From the NCBI GenBank assembly GCA_034008185.1, contig CM067084.1, positions 1,755,385-1,819,384 of the forward strand: a stretch of 64,000 nt of DNA, given 5' to 3'. Position 1 is the first letter of the stretch; each line of letters opens with the position of its first letter. The DNA comes from Gorsachius magnificus. Taxonomy: Eukaryota; Chordata; Aves; Pelecaniformes; Ardeidae. Positions 38,301 to 50,300 of this stretch are shown one piece after another. The notes below the pieces were generated by a model, which ran no database searches, was not told where the DNA came from, and was given only the letters and a program-made list of their open reading frames with translations. A program made the position numbers and the translations under genes.

Positions 38301-41300
38301 TGGTTCCCATTTTAGGCGGTGACAAACCGGTGGCAGACCTGTGTTCCCACCCAGAGGCGTGCCCGCGAGGCCAGGACCGCTGGAGCACGGCTAGCAAATA
38401 CGTTATTTGCTGCCGGGCTTCCCGTCACGTGCTGCAACCCTCTGCCAGGAGAGGACACAAAGAACCCTCAGAAAGCCAGTCAACAAAACAAGACACACAC
38501 CAAAAAACCTGTCAAAATTTAAAAAACACCCCTGCAGGAGTTGAATTGCAATGTAAAATGGGAGCGTCGTGGTTGAACACCACATACAGCTCGACCTTGG
38601 AGCAGCAAAAGCCACGACAAGGGTGGTGTCTGGGTAAGGCAGCCTCAGGGAATTACGTGGTAGGGCTTGGTCTGCTCGGCTTTTGGATAAGCGTCTTCCT
38701 GCTGAAGGGACAGCAAAGGGGGGCTTTGATGTATCCCCCCCCCCCCCGACACTGTCACACAAGAAATGACCATCTGCTGCCCCATTTCTTTCCCAAGAGC
38801 AAAAGGGTTTCTGAGAAAGCATCCTCCTGCAAGCAGGCCCCAAACAGCAACTTCTACAATGCAGCAAGGACTGGAAGGTGTTCGGCACACGCCTTTGCCG
38901 CTCAAACCTTCCCTGGTCCTGCCAATCTGATGGCTACGGAGCCTCATCTTCAAAAAGAGGAGCGAAACGAAAGATGGGGCAGAGGGTGGCTCTGCCGGCA
39001 GGGAGCGGCGGCCCAGGGGCCCCTTCCAGGCTGCGAAGCTAACAAATACCCTTGAAGAAAATCTGACATTATTTAATCTGGGTTTGAAGCCCAACTGCCC
39101 TGGGAAGAAAAAAAAAAAAAAAGAAGGAAGACCATGGGCAGGATCCATGCGAATGACATGTCGCTGAAGCGTTTCCTAAATAAATGTTTGGGAAAGTAAT
39201 TTCCTACCATCAGGATCGTAGGTCGCAAATCAATGGTGGCTGCCCCATAAAAGCCAGTAAGTTGCATAATATTTTCTTACGCATAACCTACAGCAGGGTC
39301 CCGTTCAGCTTCAGTGGAGATGGTTTCATTAACGACCCTTAATGACCACCACCCATTAAATGAGCAGGGTGCTTCGTACATTGACATCGCTGTGTTTTAT
39401 GGGTAAACCCAGAGAGGAGGCGCCCCCCCGCTGGAGGAGGGCAGCGAAGGCCGAGCGAGTGGAAAGGCAAGCTGCTTCCCGAAGACGCCGGCGCGCGGGG
39501 GCGAGGAGCAAGCGATGCCCTCGGCAGGAACCCGGCGGCTGCGTCAAGGCTGGACGGACGTCATGCTGACGCCGAAACGAAAGGGGGACGCTGAAAGGGA
39601 ATACCCACCTGGAAAGAAAACTCGGGGGAAAACTGGTGAGCGCTCGGGGCTGGCGGCACTTCCATTACTGTCGTTAGTCGCGTTGAGAGGCAGCCGCGCT
39701 CCTGATGGCCTCATTCAACTTTTGTCTCTCTAAAGGACAAATTCTGCCTTTAGAAGCACATGAGCGGCGCTCACTGAGCCCCGGGGCATGTGGTATAACT
39801 CCACCAGATGCCTTCTGGTGTTCCTTTCTCATTAAAGCGTAAATAATAAATAATAAATACCAGCGACAACTGCTCGTGAAGTATTGCCCTGTGTATCTAC
39901 GGCTCACCTGAAGTGTCATGGAACGTGACGCATTATATATTCTCATAACACGTACGTATTCCAGGTGGGGAAACAGAGGCAAAGCGGCGCGGAAGGAGCG
40001 GCTGAAGGTCGGCCAGCGGGCTGGGCAGAGCCAGGAAAGAATTTCTGGAGAATCAGGCCAATTGAGACAGGACCTGCACAGCCCCGTCAAACAAGGAAAA
40101 GAAATGAATGAAAAATGAAGTCACCGAGGGTGCCATGGAAAATAAGCAGGGGCTGGAGCGAGAACTTTGCCCGACGCCCTTTGCCAGCACCGCCCTTCCC
40201 GGGACAAGCCCGCTGCCATTTTCCCTCTGACCACCCCTAAAGCCTAGCTCTGGGCAGCGAAGAGACAGGGCTCTCCGTCCAGCGTGGAGCTAATGACACA
40301 CGGAGCCTGATTTACCTTCCAACCCCCTAACTACGTCTGAATTTGTCTTTAACGCCCTGAGGCTCTGACGGCTCCTCAAGGACTGACTTTCACTGCAGAA
40401 AGGAAGAATTTGACTTTCACCAGCTGCTGAATAAAGAGGCGGCCGCTACCAGCAGTGAAACCAGGAGCAATACAAAGCTGGAAGGTGGATGCACGCCGCC
40501 ACCAGAGCCCCTTTTAACCCCTTCAGTTAAGGCTCTCGTGTCAAATCCCAGAATCCCAGCACGGCCGGGGTTGGCAGGGCCCTCGGGAGCTCCCCCAGCG
40601 CCACCCCCCTGCCCAAGCAGGCTCACCCAGAGCAGGGGGCACAGGACAGCGGCCAGGCGGGGGTTGAAGATCTCCAGAGAAGGAGACTCCACAGCCCCCC
40701 CGGGCAGCCTGGGCCAGTCCAAGCAACGCCACGAAGTCAGTCCTGAAGGTTTCGTTACGTTCCTCCGCCTCAGGAACTGACCCAGACAGGGACTCAGAAT
40801 CAAACACTGAACTCGATGACTTGTTCAAGACAGGAAGAAAGCGCATCGCTGCCCAAACACGGGGGCGCTCCCAACGGTCAGGGCTGGCTGTGGGATCACA
40901 AGCCTGCCACGGGCCAGCCTGGAAGTGCCTCTCATATTACCATAACCCCCAGTTACACCTTCCTGCGGGAAAGGGCTTTGGGGCTGGAGCTGAGAACCGA
41001 GAGCTGCCCCTACGTGACATGTGGGGTGATGGAAGCACCCGAGCGACGCATGCTAAAGATGCATCCATCTTGTGTTTTGCCCCCCATATAGAATCATAGA
41101 ATTGTTTGGGTTGGAGAAGCCCTCTAAGATCATCAAGCCCGACCATTCCCCTACCCCCGCCATCCCACCCCCAAACCCTGGCCCTCAGCACCGCCTCTGC
41201 CCGGCTGTTCAATCCCCCCAGGGCTGGGGACTCGACCCCTTCCCTGGGCAGCCCCTTCCAGCCCCTGACAGCCCTTTGGGGAAGGAATTGGTCCCCAGGG

Positions 41301-44300
41301 CCAACCTCACCCTGCCCTGGCACAACTTGAGGCCGGTGCCCCTCTCCCTCGCCCCCCCTGGGGCAGGGGCCTCCTCTGCTCCAGGCTGAACCCCCCCAGC
41401 TCCCCCAGCCGCTCCCCAGCAGCCTGGGGCTCCGGACCCCTCCCCAGCTCCGGTGCTCTCCTCTGGACACGCTCCAGCAAGGCAACGTCTTTCTTGGAGT
41501 GAGGGGCTACAGCCCAGGATCCTTCTCCTGAAAGCAAACCTGCTCATCTTTGCAGAGGAGCAGGCAGAGTCCCGGAGGTGGGAATGGCTGCCTGTAGGCA
41601 CCCCCGCAAACAACGCTCCTGCATTTTACCCGCAACAGCCGTTTCCTTCTTTTAAGAGAAAGCACCACACGAGCAGCAGGGCGGACACATCGGCAAACCC
41701 CGGAGCGTGTGCTGGGAAGAACCAAAGTCCTTAATCCCCGCTGCAAATAAACCAGAGTCACTCGCTGGGTGCCCAGTCCTGACGTGACGTCGGGCATCCA
41801 AAGCGCCTGGATGATTTAAGGGCAAAAATACCTGAGACACCTACAATTTTTATGCCTGAGGGCTAATGGGAGATGAGCAGGGGGGGCTGGAGGAGCAACA
41901 GTGTAGCTGGAGCTCCCGAACACCACGCCTTGGACCGGGCCCCCCCAGCAGGACCCCTGCCCAGGAGCTCAGCCCAGCCAGCCGGGCGGCTGCCCGAGGC
42001 GCGGGGGAATTCGCAAGCCGAAAGCCAAGCTCAGCCATGCCCAGAAGAACCTTCCCCCTCACCGCAGCGTGCTCGGGAAGAGGCTCCCCTGCCTTTACCG
42101 TGCACCGGCCATGCTGAGTGCCTTTCCCTGGACTGGGATTTCTCTCTCCGAAGCACAGCCCCTCCCTTCGCTCCGTTGGGAGCCTCCTGCAGGGATATTC
42201 ACCGCAAAGCCGCACGCCCAGGGCGCTCCCTGATCTGTGTTACCGCGCCTTTGCGTCATTCACTTAATCACTGCGTTCTATCAAGGCACCGGACATGACA
42301 AGATGCATCATCAAGAGCAATAAATATTCTGCACGTGCACGTGTTGCAAAAGCAAAGGATGATAACAAGTAGGAAATATTAATGAAGTACGGTAATAGGT
42401 TAGGGAGAATGTTAGGGTGGGCTTTAGAAGCAGAACGCAGAAAGCTAAGAGGCCTTACGTGTAGCAAGAAGAAAACAATTTCATCGCTTGCTTTCATGTT
42501 TGGACTTGATGGTGTCGGAGGCCTTTTCCAACCTTGATGATTCTATGGCCAAGTATTTTGAAACAGCAACTTTAAGACAAATTTCCAGGCTGCGATGGGA
42601 AGCAGCCGACAGCGCTCCAGGACGTGACAATAGGCTTGAAGCTCCTCTCTTTTGATGGCCACCAGTTAGAAGACCACAAATCTCAACGCATGGGTACGTA
42701 CAGAGTCGCTGCCCAGGCCTCTATAGCTGCCTGCATCCACGCACACGCGTCTGTAGGCACCACTGCAACACAGCACTATTGATTCCGCCGTTTCGAGAGA
42801 CAGACAGACACGTTCACAACGTACACCACAAAACAGGTTTAGGATGGACAAAGCGAGACGGAAATCAGCTTTACCCACACTGGACAATGACAGCATGGCA
42901 ATAAAATGCAAGCTAGGAGTTACTGTCATGGAATTTTTCATGAGGAGTGCCACTGACACCTTCTCTTCCAGAAATCCAACGCACCCGACAGCTTCGTCTC
43001 TGCCCAAACGTTTCAGATGATCGGCCTTTTAGGCTCAGGCATGATTGGGTTTTTTTGTAAATCTCCCCTTCGTTCCCTTGTTCCTACATCACCTCCTACG
43101 TGCCCGCTGCCAGAGCATCTCCCTGCCGTTCCCGGGGCCCCCCGCACCCCACCACCCACACTGCTCAGTCCAGTGAAGATACGGTTAGAGCACCGTGCCA
43201 CGGCCAAAGCAGCCCTCGGAGCCCCGCGCTGAGGCGTGATCAGCACGGCTCTCACGACGCTCGTCCTGGGTTAGAGAAGCACTGTCAAGGCAACGCAGTT
43301 AGTTTTCGGCGGGCGGGTTCGGTGGGTTGCTTTAGGAGGGAAGGCTATAGCCAGTTAGCCTCTGCATTACCATTATCGGGGTTGGTAAACATCCTACTTG
43401 CACTGGAGACGGTCTTTCCAATGTCAGCCAGGGAGCGCAGGTTGGATTTCTTGGTCTGGTGCCGGTGCTTCCTGAGCAGCGTGTAGGTGACTTTGTCCTT
43501 CAGCTCGCATTTCAGAAGCCCCGTCTCGATCTGATTATCAACGATCATTTCTGCAGCAGGCAAAGGGGTGGGAGGGAAGAGAGGACAATTAATCACAAAG
43601 CACAAATAGGACAATTAATCACAAAGCACAAATAGGACAATGAATCACAAAGTGCCAAAGTCCCCTGCATCAGGGGATAGTGGGTTCATTTTCACCCTAC
43701 CTTTTTGGAGGCTTTCCTTCCAATCACAAAACCTCCACCAGATTTTGCCATTTTATTTTTAACGGGGATCTCTTTCGGATGTGTCTTCTGAAGCGGAACA
43801 CAAGCGTTTCTATCCAGCAAAACCCATCAGCCACCCACAGGTTCCTACCGCACCGAGACTCCCTTCTCTGATTTCCATATGCGCCACCGAGCGTATTTCC
43901 AATCAGCTGTACCCAGGGGAAGATGGTTCTTATTTCAGAAGGGGAACCTGCTCTGACCCCATATTGCTGCGAAGAAGCTACGACTACATTGCAAGTTCCA
44001 GTACGCTCCCAAAAATAATGTGGAAGAAGTTCTATCGGATCCAGCAAGGCCTGAGGTCACCTCGCAGGCCCCCAGTAAGACCTCATCTACTGACAGGAAA
44101 ATGTCCTGGAAATGAATGAGTAATTAAACCCCTCGTGCTCAACCTGAAGCGAAATGACGGCCACTCCAAAAGGCAGAGCTTGCCCCACTGGTCACGGGGC
44201 ATATTTAGGTGGCTTTACTTTTGACTGCACCAGCACAGTATCACAGAATCCCAGAACGGCAAGGGTTGGAAGGGACCTCGAGAGATCATCCAGTCCAACC

Positions 44301-47300
44301 CCCTTGCTAAAGCAGGTTCACCCAGAGCATGTTACACAGGACTTCATGCAGGTGGGCTTTGAATATCTCCAGAGAAGGAGACTCCACAGCCCCCCTGGGC
44401 AGCCTGGGCCAGGGCTCCGTCACCTTCAGAGTAAAGAAGTTTTTCCTCATATTCAACTGAAACCTCTTACGTTTCAGTTTGTACCCATTGCCCCTTGTCC
44501 TGTCACTGGACACCACTGAGAAGAGTCTGGCTCCATCCTCGTGACTTCCACCCTTGAGATATTTGTAGGTGTTGATGAGGTCCCCTCTCAGCCTTCTCTT
44601 CTCCAGGCTGAACAAGCCCAGCTCCCTCAGCCTTTCCTCGTAGGGGAGATGCTCCAGTCCCCCCATCATCCTTGTTGCCCTCTTCTGGACTCTTTCGAGG
44701 AGTTCCTCATCTTTCTTGAACCAGGGAGCCCAGAACTGGACACAGAGCTCCAGGTGGGGTCTCCCCAGGGCAGAGCAGAGGGGGAGGAGAACCTCCCTCG
44801 CCCTGCTGGCCACGCTCCTCTTAATGCACCCCAGGATGCCATCGGCAGGGGAAAAGGCTCCCAGCCCACCGCACGCCCTGCTCGCTTGCCATCGCTTCCC
44901 TCCCTTCCGCTCCCCTACCCCAGAGGAGAAAGGCAAAAAAGGCAGCCAGATCCCTTAGGAATCTCTCTTGTGCATTAAATCTTACATTAAGTTGTTCCCT
45001 TGAGTACTGCAGTTACTGTGCTGTCCCCCGGGGGGGATGTGGCAGCTCTTATTTGTCTACCGGTAACTTTTGTTTGTGCTAATCCTAAAAGTTATGGAAA
45101 AGTGGAGGCAGAAGACGCATCACATTGGTGAACTCAGTGAGTCAGAAAGTCATCTCCTATACGCTGCCCGAGAATTAACGCTTTGCCACATCACTAGGGG
45201 GAAAAGCCAAGTCACTAGGGGGAAAAGCCAAGTCACTAGGGGGAAAAGCCACGTCACTAGGGGAGAAAGCCACGTCACTAGGGGAAAAAGCCCAGCTCTT
45301 CCGCCCCAACTCAGGACAGGACGATTATGGGCATGTAGGTGTGGTTATACAAAATGCTTGGCAAAAGGTGTGTTTCTGCCAAGGGCCATTTTTCTGTAAG
45401 CTTTTGTTGTCCCTACGTTTTGTTAGTGATTTTGGGAGCACTTCTGTCAGAACAACGTGTCTGTCTGCAGCAACGCTGTCCGTCTCCACTCGGCAGGGCT
45501 CTCTGCCCTTCCGTGTGTCTGATAGAGCCCAAATCAACAAGGAGAGCTCCGAGTTTTTCGTTTCTGCTTATCACTACCAGACACCAACCCAGGGATCAGG
45601 ATGAAATAATTCCGGAAGCCAAGTTTGCCAGCTTCTGGGGCATCCTTATCTACCTGATTAAGGGCCTGGACCAGCAAAAATACCCCAGCCAGGACACTGC
45701 TACAGCAACAGCAGCCCCTGATTTGTAATTACATCTCCCAGAATGAGATTTAATTCGTGTGCTGAGGATGGATATTGAAGGTGTCATCTCAAAGGGACTT
45801 CAAGAAGAAGTTTCATGTCTGAGGGGTAAGGTTTTGGGTCACTGACACCACCTCCTCTCTTCTGCAGCACGTTCAGCTTCAGCACAAAACTTCAGAGGTT
45901 TTGGGTTTTTTTTTTTAAACTTTGCCAAGCTGTGCATTTGGATATGCAGAACCAAAATAAAGGAAGATCAACGCCACCGTAAGCACTTCCAAAACTAAGC
46001 TCAAACCTCTGTGGATAACATCAGAGGCGGCTTTTGTAACTCCAAGTCCCACAAACTCGTGTGACCCCTGGTACTCGGTAATTTTGTGCCGGGACAATTT
46101 TGAGCCCGCTCCCTGGGATTACAGCTCAAGGCACTGAGTTCTGCGGGGGTTATTTCTTTTTTCTCATCTACACCTCTTCGCGCAGTGGCTCCTAAGCTCA
46201 GTGCTTCGGTTAAATGCACCTCCACTGGATGGCTCCCTTCTAAAATTTATTTTCGTATGCCTTCCTGCCAGTCATGGGGGAGATGGCACAGCTGAACCCC
46301 TCCTCAACGGAGCCTCCCCTCTTGCTGAGCCCCACGCCAGGACCTCCCGAGAGCCGCCTGCGCTCTGACCAGGCGCGCCACCGCCCCGCGCCGCGTGGGA
46401 CGCGCGGGTTCCTCTGCCCGCAGAGCACGGGCCTTTGCGCGATACGTTACTGGCAGCAACCATGGATGAAGTTGGTGTATGCTGTTCCTTTCACGCACCC
46501 CTAACGGTGTCTCGGGATCTACCTTAGGACATGTACTTCAGGATCCAAACGGTCCTAAATAACCACCCAAACGCAGTTCAAGTTAAGTGCTAATTAGCAC
46601 TGTGGTTGACCCTTTTACTCCTTTTCCTGAATTGAGAAGATTTTTCGTTTATTTGCTATCCTTCTCCATGTATTTTCTAGTTTTCCCTGTTATTCCTCAG
46701 AGGATTACTTCTTTATTTTCCTCTTTTATTGAAAGTCAGTGCTTTTCCATTCAAACCATCAGCGAAACCATCATCAGGACGAATACAAATGCGCGGGGAA
46801 GAGTTGAGGGCGAGAGCCAAGGCAGCTTTACTTACCCACCACCTGCGGGAGAGAAGATGCCTCCATGTCCAGCATTATCGAGCCCTTCTCTATGCACGTC
46901 CTCAGCTCGAACAGGCTGTGCAGGGACAAGGTGGCCACGTGGGGTTTGCTCCATCGCTCCCCGCCTTGTTCTACCTTCTCCTCAAACTTGATCCACCTGT
47001 GGGAGGGCAGAGCAAGGAGACCCCGTTAAAGCCATCGGCTCCTTGCAGACACCCATCTCGGGATGGAGGCGGCCGAGCGGGCCCGGCACACCGCCAGTCT
47101 CCAGCGCACGTGTTCTCCCGTGCCCCTCCGAGGCCACGAATCCACCATCAATGAATTGGTAGGTGGCAGCCGAGCAGCAGTAATGCCCCGCCTGCCGGTA
47201 AACTATGGCACATGTGGGGTAAAACGCGTTCTCTCTAACAGCTTTCAGCAAGGCTTAAACCAACGCCCCCCGGCCGAGAGGACGCAGGCAGCTCCAGCAA

Positions 47301-50300
47301 CTCAGCCGAGAGCCCGCCGCTCCCTCCCCGCTTTGCACACCCCGTCCCCAAGCCGACACCGCCCCAAACCGACCGCAGGAACCCCAGCGCCACTTCACCA
47401 GACCCAACAGAGAGAAAAATCAAGTCGATGGGAAGGGAGAAAGTCAAGTCGATGGGAAGGGAGAAAGTCAAGTCGATGGGAAGGGAGAAAGTCAAGTCGA
47501 TGGGAAGGGAGAAAGTCAGGTTTGTTGACAGACAGAGTCAGGTTCATTTACATTCACACTTAAAATAATTTCAAGTGCCAAGGGCTGAGCACCACAGCTC
47601 CACAAAAAAAAAAGGGGGGGGGGGGGGGGCGGGGGGCGGAATCAGCATTTCTGGCCGTGAGGTGCCTTGTATCAGAGCGTGCAAACCCAGACCATAAAAT
47701 CTGGAAATGCCAGGCACTGCTAGGACTCGAAGCCAGAGGCTGACATGAGGTGGGGGGCGGCAGAGAGGAGCACGTCCCGGCCAAACCCGGAGATGTAGAT
47801 GTTCTTCGTGGAACAAGTGAGCTTCCAAAGGAGAAGACACAACTTAAGGGGCTCGTTCTTCCCATCCGCTCTCTACCCGTCGCTTAATGATTTAACCAAG
47901 TCAGTCTGGGCAAAGCAGAACGCTCATCTCCAGTCGAAGATCAGAGCAAAGGTTAAGTCCTGTGCAAAATACTCGCTACACCCCTAAAAGCCCGGCCTAA
48001 CCACCGGTGCGCAGGAGGCTTCCCCTCCCCGGGCCAGGGCTCCGCAGGGCGGGCGGCGTGGGATGGAGCACGCGGCTCCTTCCGTGGGGCTGGAGGAGGA
48101 GAGGGCAGAGAGGGAACTGGGGGAGGAAGGGAACGCCGAGGCTGCGGCAGCCGGCTGCGGCTTTGCTGTAAGCTCGGGGTGCAGGAAAAGGGAGGTGCTT
48201 GCCGAGCACCTAACTGCACAGCCGGAGCGCTTTTGGATCCTGTCCGGAGACACTGATTTCGTGTATGGGGAAAAGGCACGTTCCAGTGGCTAATACAAGG
48301 AGATTATTAAGACAAAACACACACGCACAAAAGGTAAGGAAGCTCATAAGTTGGTCCAAAAGAGTGTTATTACCACCAGGTGAAATTATATTTAATTCTG
48401 AAAAATGTATTACTTGAGGATTAATCGATTAGGCTTTTCATAGAATCACAGGATCATTTGGGTTGGCAAAGCCCTTGAAGCTCCCCCAGCCCAACCCTTC
48501 CCCTACCCCTGCCATCCCACCCCCAAACCCTGGCCCTCAGCACCGCCTCTGCCCGGCTGTTAAATCCCCCCAGGGCTGGGGACTCGACCCCTTCCCTGGG
48601 CAGCCCCTTCCAGTGCCTGACAGCCCTAGCGTTGTGTGGGGTTGTGGTGACCCCAGGGCAGGACCCGGCCCTTGGCCTTGTTGACCCTCACCCAGTTGGG
48701 CTGGGCCCATGGATCCAGCCTGGCCAGGTCCCTCTGCAGAGCCCCCCTCCCCCCCAGCAGATCCACGCTCCCACCCAGCTTGGTGGCACCTGCAAACTGG
48801 CTGGGGGTGCCCTCCATCCCCTCGCCCAGGTCACTGATAAAGATATTAAACAAAACTGGCCCCAAAACTGAGCCCTGGGGGAACTCCAATCATCTCTTTT
48901 TGAGAGTTTGTTGGGGTTTTTGAAGGCTGCTTTTCCACTCAAGCTAAAAGACTGAATTTGACCTCGAATTAACAAGGTTCTATTGAGTTTGCAAAGCCCA
49001 GGTATTTCCTAGGACACGCAGGGGCCCGGGCAGCTGCAAACCCGAGCATCCCGACGCTGTACGCTGTGTGACTGAGCCGAGGCACCCTGCGGCGGGGCTG
49101 CAGGCGACGCAGCGTTGGCCTCTCCAGCGAAAGCGTGTTCTTCACAACTGTCCGTATTTGCTTGCTGTTTCCTTTTCTCACTACAGTCCACAACACAAAT
49201 ACAAGACAACAAATTTTAACTCGCTAACCGGCTTGAACCATCACCTGCTCCGCTCAGTGCAGTCCCCCCAGCTCCTCTTATCCTGGGGAGCCTTCCCGGC
49301 CACCCGTTCCCGACACCCTGAAGCAGCCTGAGCGCCCTGGTTCCTAAGCCCTGCACACCACCTCCTGTGCAACCCAGCCCGAGTCCTTCGTTAAGCAGCT
49401 AAGCTTAACTTCACTGTTAAGCAACAGTTGAGTCCTTGTGGCTTTCCATACCTTTAACCAAAGCCTTGTGCTTCAGGGCTTGGTTTTGGTTGGGTTTTTG
49501 GTTTGGTTTTTTTTTTTTTTTTTAAATTTGCTTTTGCAGCTAGAAAGTTGCACGGGCAGCGGCTGAGCGCAGTGCTGGACATTCGGGGTGGAAAGCAGTG
49601 GGGAGGGCCCAAGAGGCAGCTGCGGGGCTAGTGCTTCCTTCGGGGTGAATCCAGAACCCCACAGCTCTCCCCGGAGCCTCCCCACCAAGCAATGCTGCCC
49701 GCAGCCTCACGGCACTGCGCTGTGTCAGGGCAAAAGATTATCTCCGCTGTTATTTGAGAAAAAAACCAAATTATCTTCCTTATCTCTGCCCCGCTCTGTT
49801 CTTGGCATCTACGCATTCATAGAATGATAGAATGTTTTGGGTTGGAAGGGACCCCTAGAGGTCATTTGGTCCAACCCTCATTCTTCCCATCACTTGCCGT
49901 GGCAAGGAAACCTTGCCGGGACCGCCGTCGCAGAGAAGTGGCAAGGCAGGGCGTACGGCACCCATGCCTCTCGGGCCCTGGAAATGATGCTGGCGGCTCC
50001 AGCGAGGCTCTCCTGGCACGGGCACTGCTCAGTTCAGGCACCTATCACCATCGTTGCCCATAAAGGGCCAAGGCTTGCAAGAAAAATCGGCCATGAGCGC
50101 GCTCGATTGCCTCTGGAATAACACCCGGCCCTTCCAGCGCAGGGCTGGAGCCGACGGCACAGTCACCGCACGCAGACTGGGTATCAATTGGTACCTCTGC
50201 TAGCCAAGACGCAGGAGCCTTCCTTTTTATTTTTATTTCTAGAGCTTCAAAAAGGATTGCACAAAAGGTGTGTTGACATTATAACGTGTAAAGGCTGAAG

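Larger units (their letters stand above)
31768..43370 (-). other. SLC4A4: SLC4A4 intron 3
   Basis: 11.6 kb. It contains the candidate cassette (36726-36785) beside a GC-rich stretch with CCCGCC repeats, and CR1 copies at 34757, 37053, 40545, 41087 and 42500. Poly-C (38745-38757) and poly-A (39107-39122) runs occur. Nothing else is supported. Confidence 0.8.
43551..46835 (-). other. SLC4A4: SLC4A4 intron 2
   Basis: 26-bp repeat at the acceptor end, CR1 at 44238-44850 and the 21-bp repeat at 45191. The rest is unique and non-coding as far as visible. Confidence 0.85.

Noticed and set aside
44307..44936. 209-codon minus-strand frame
   Set aside because: Also the CR1 ORF end. No start, and it runs past the element.
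45191..45293. CRISPR-like regular repeats
   Set aside because: Units are head to tail without spacers in a vertebrate genome, so this is a minisatellite.
47063..47563. 166-codon plus-strand frame with KSSRWEGR peptide repeats
   Set aside because: The peptide repeat is produced by the 24-bp DNA repeat. It lies in an SLC4A4 intron with no other coding evidence.
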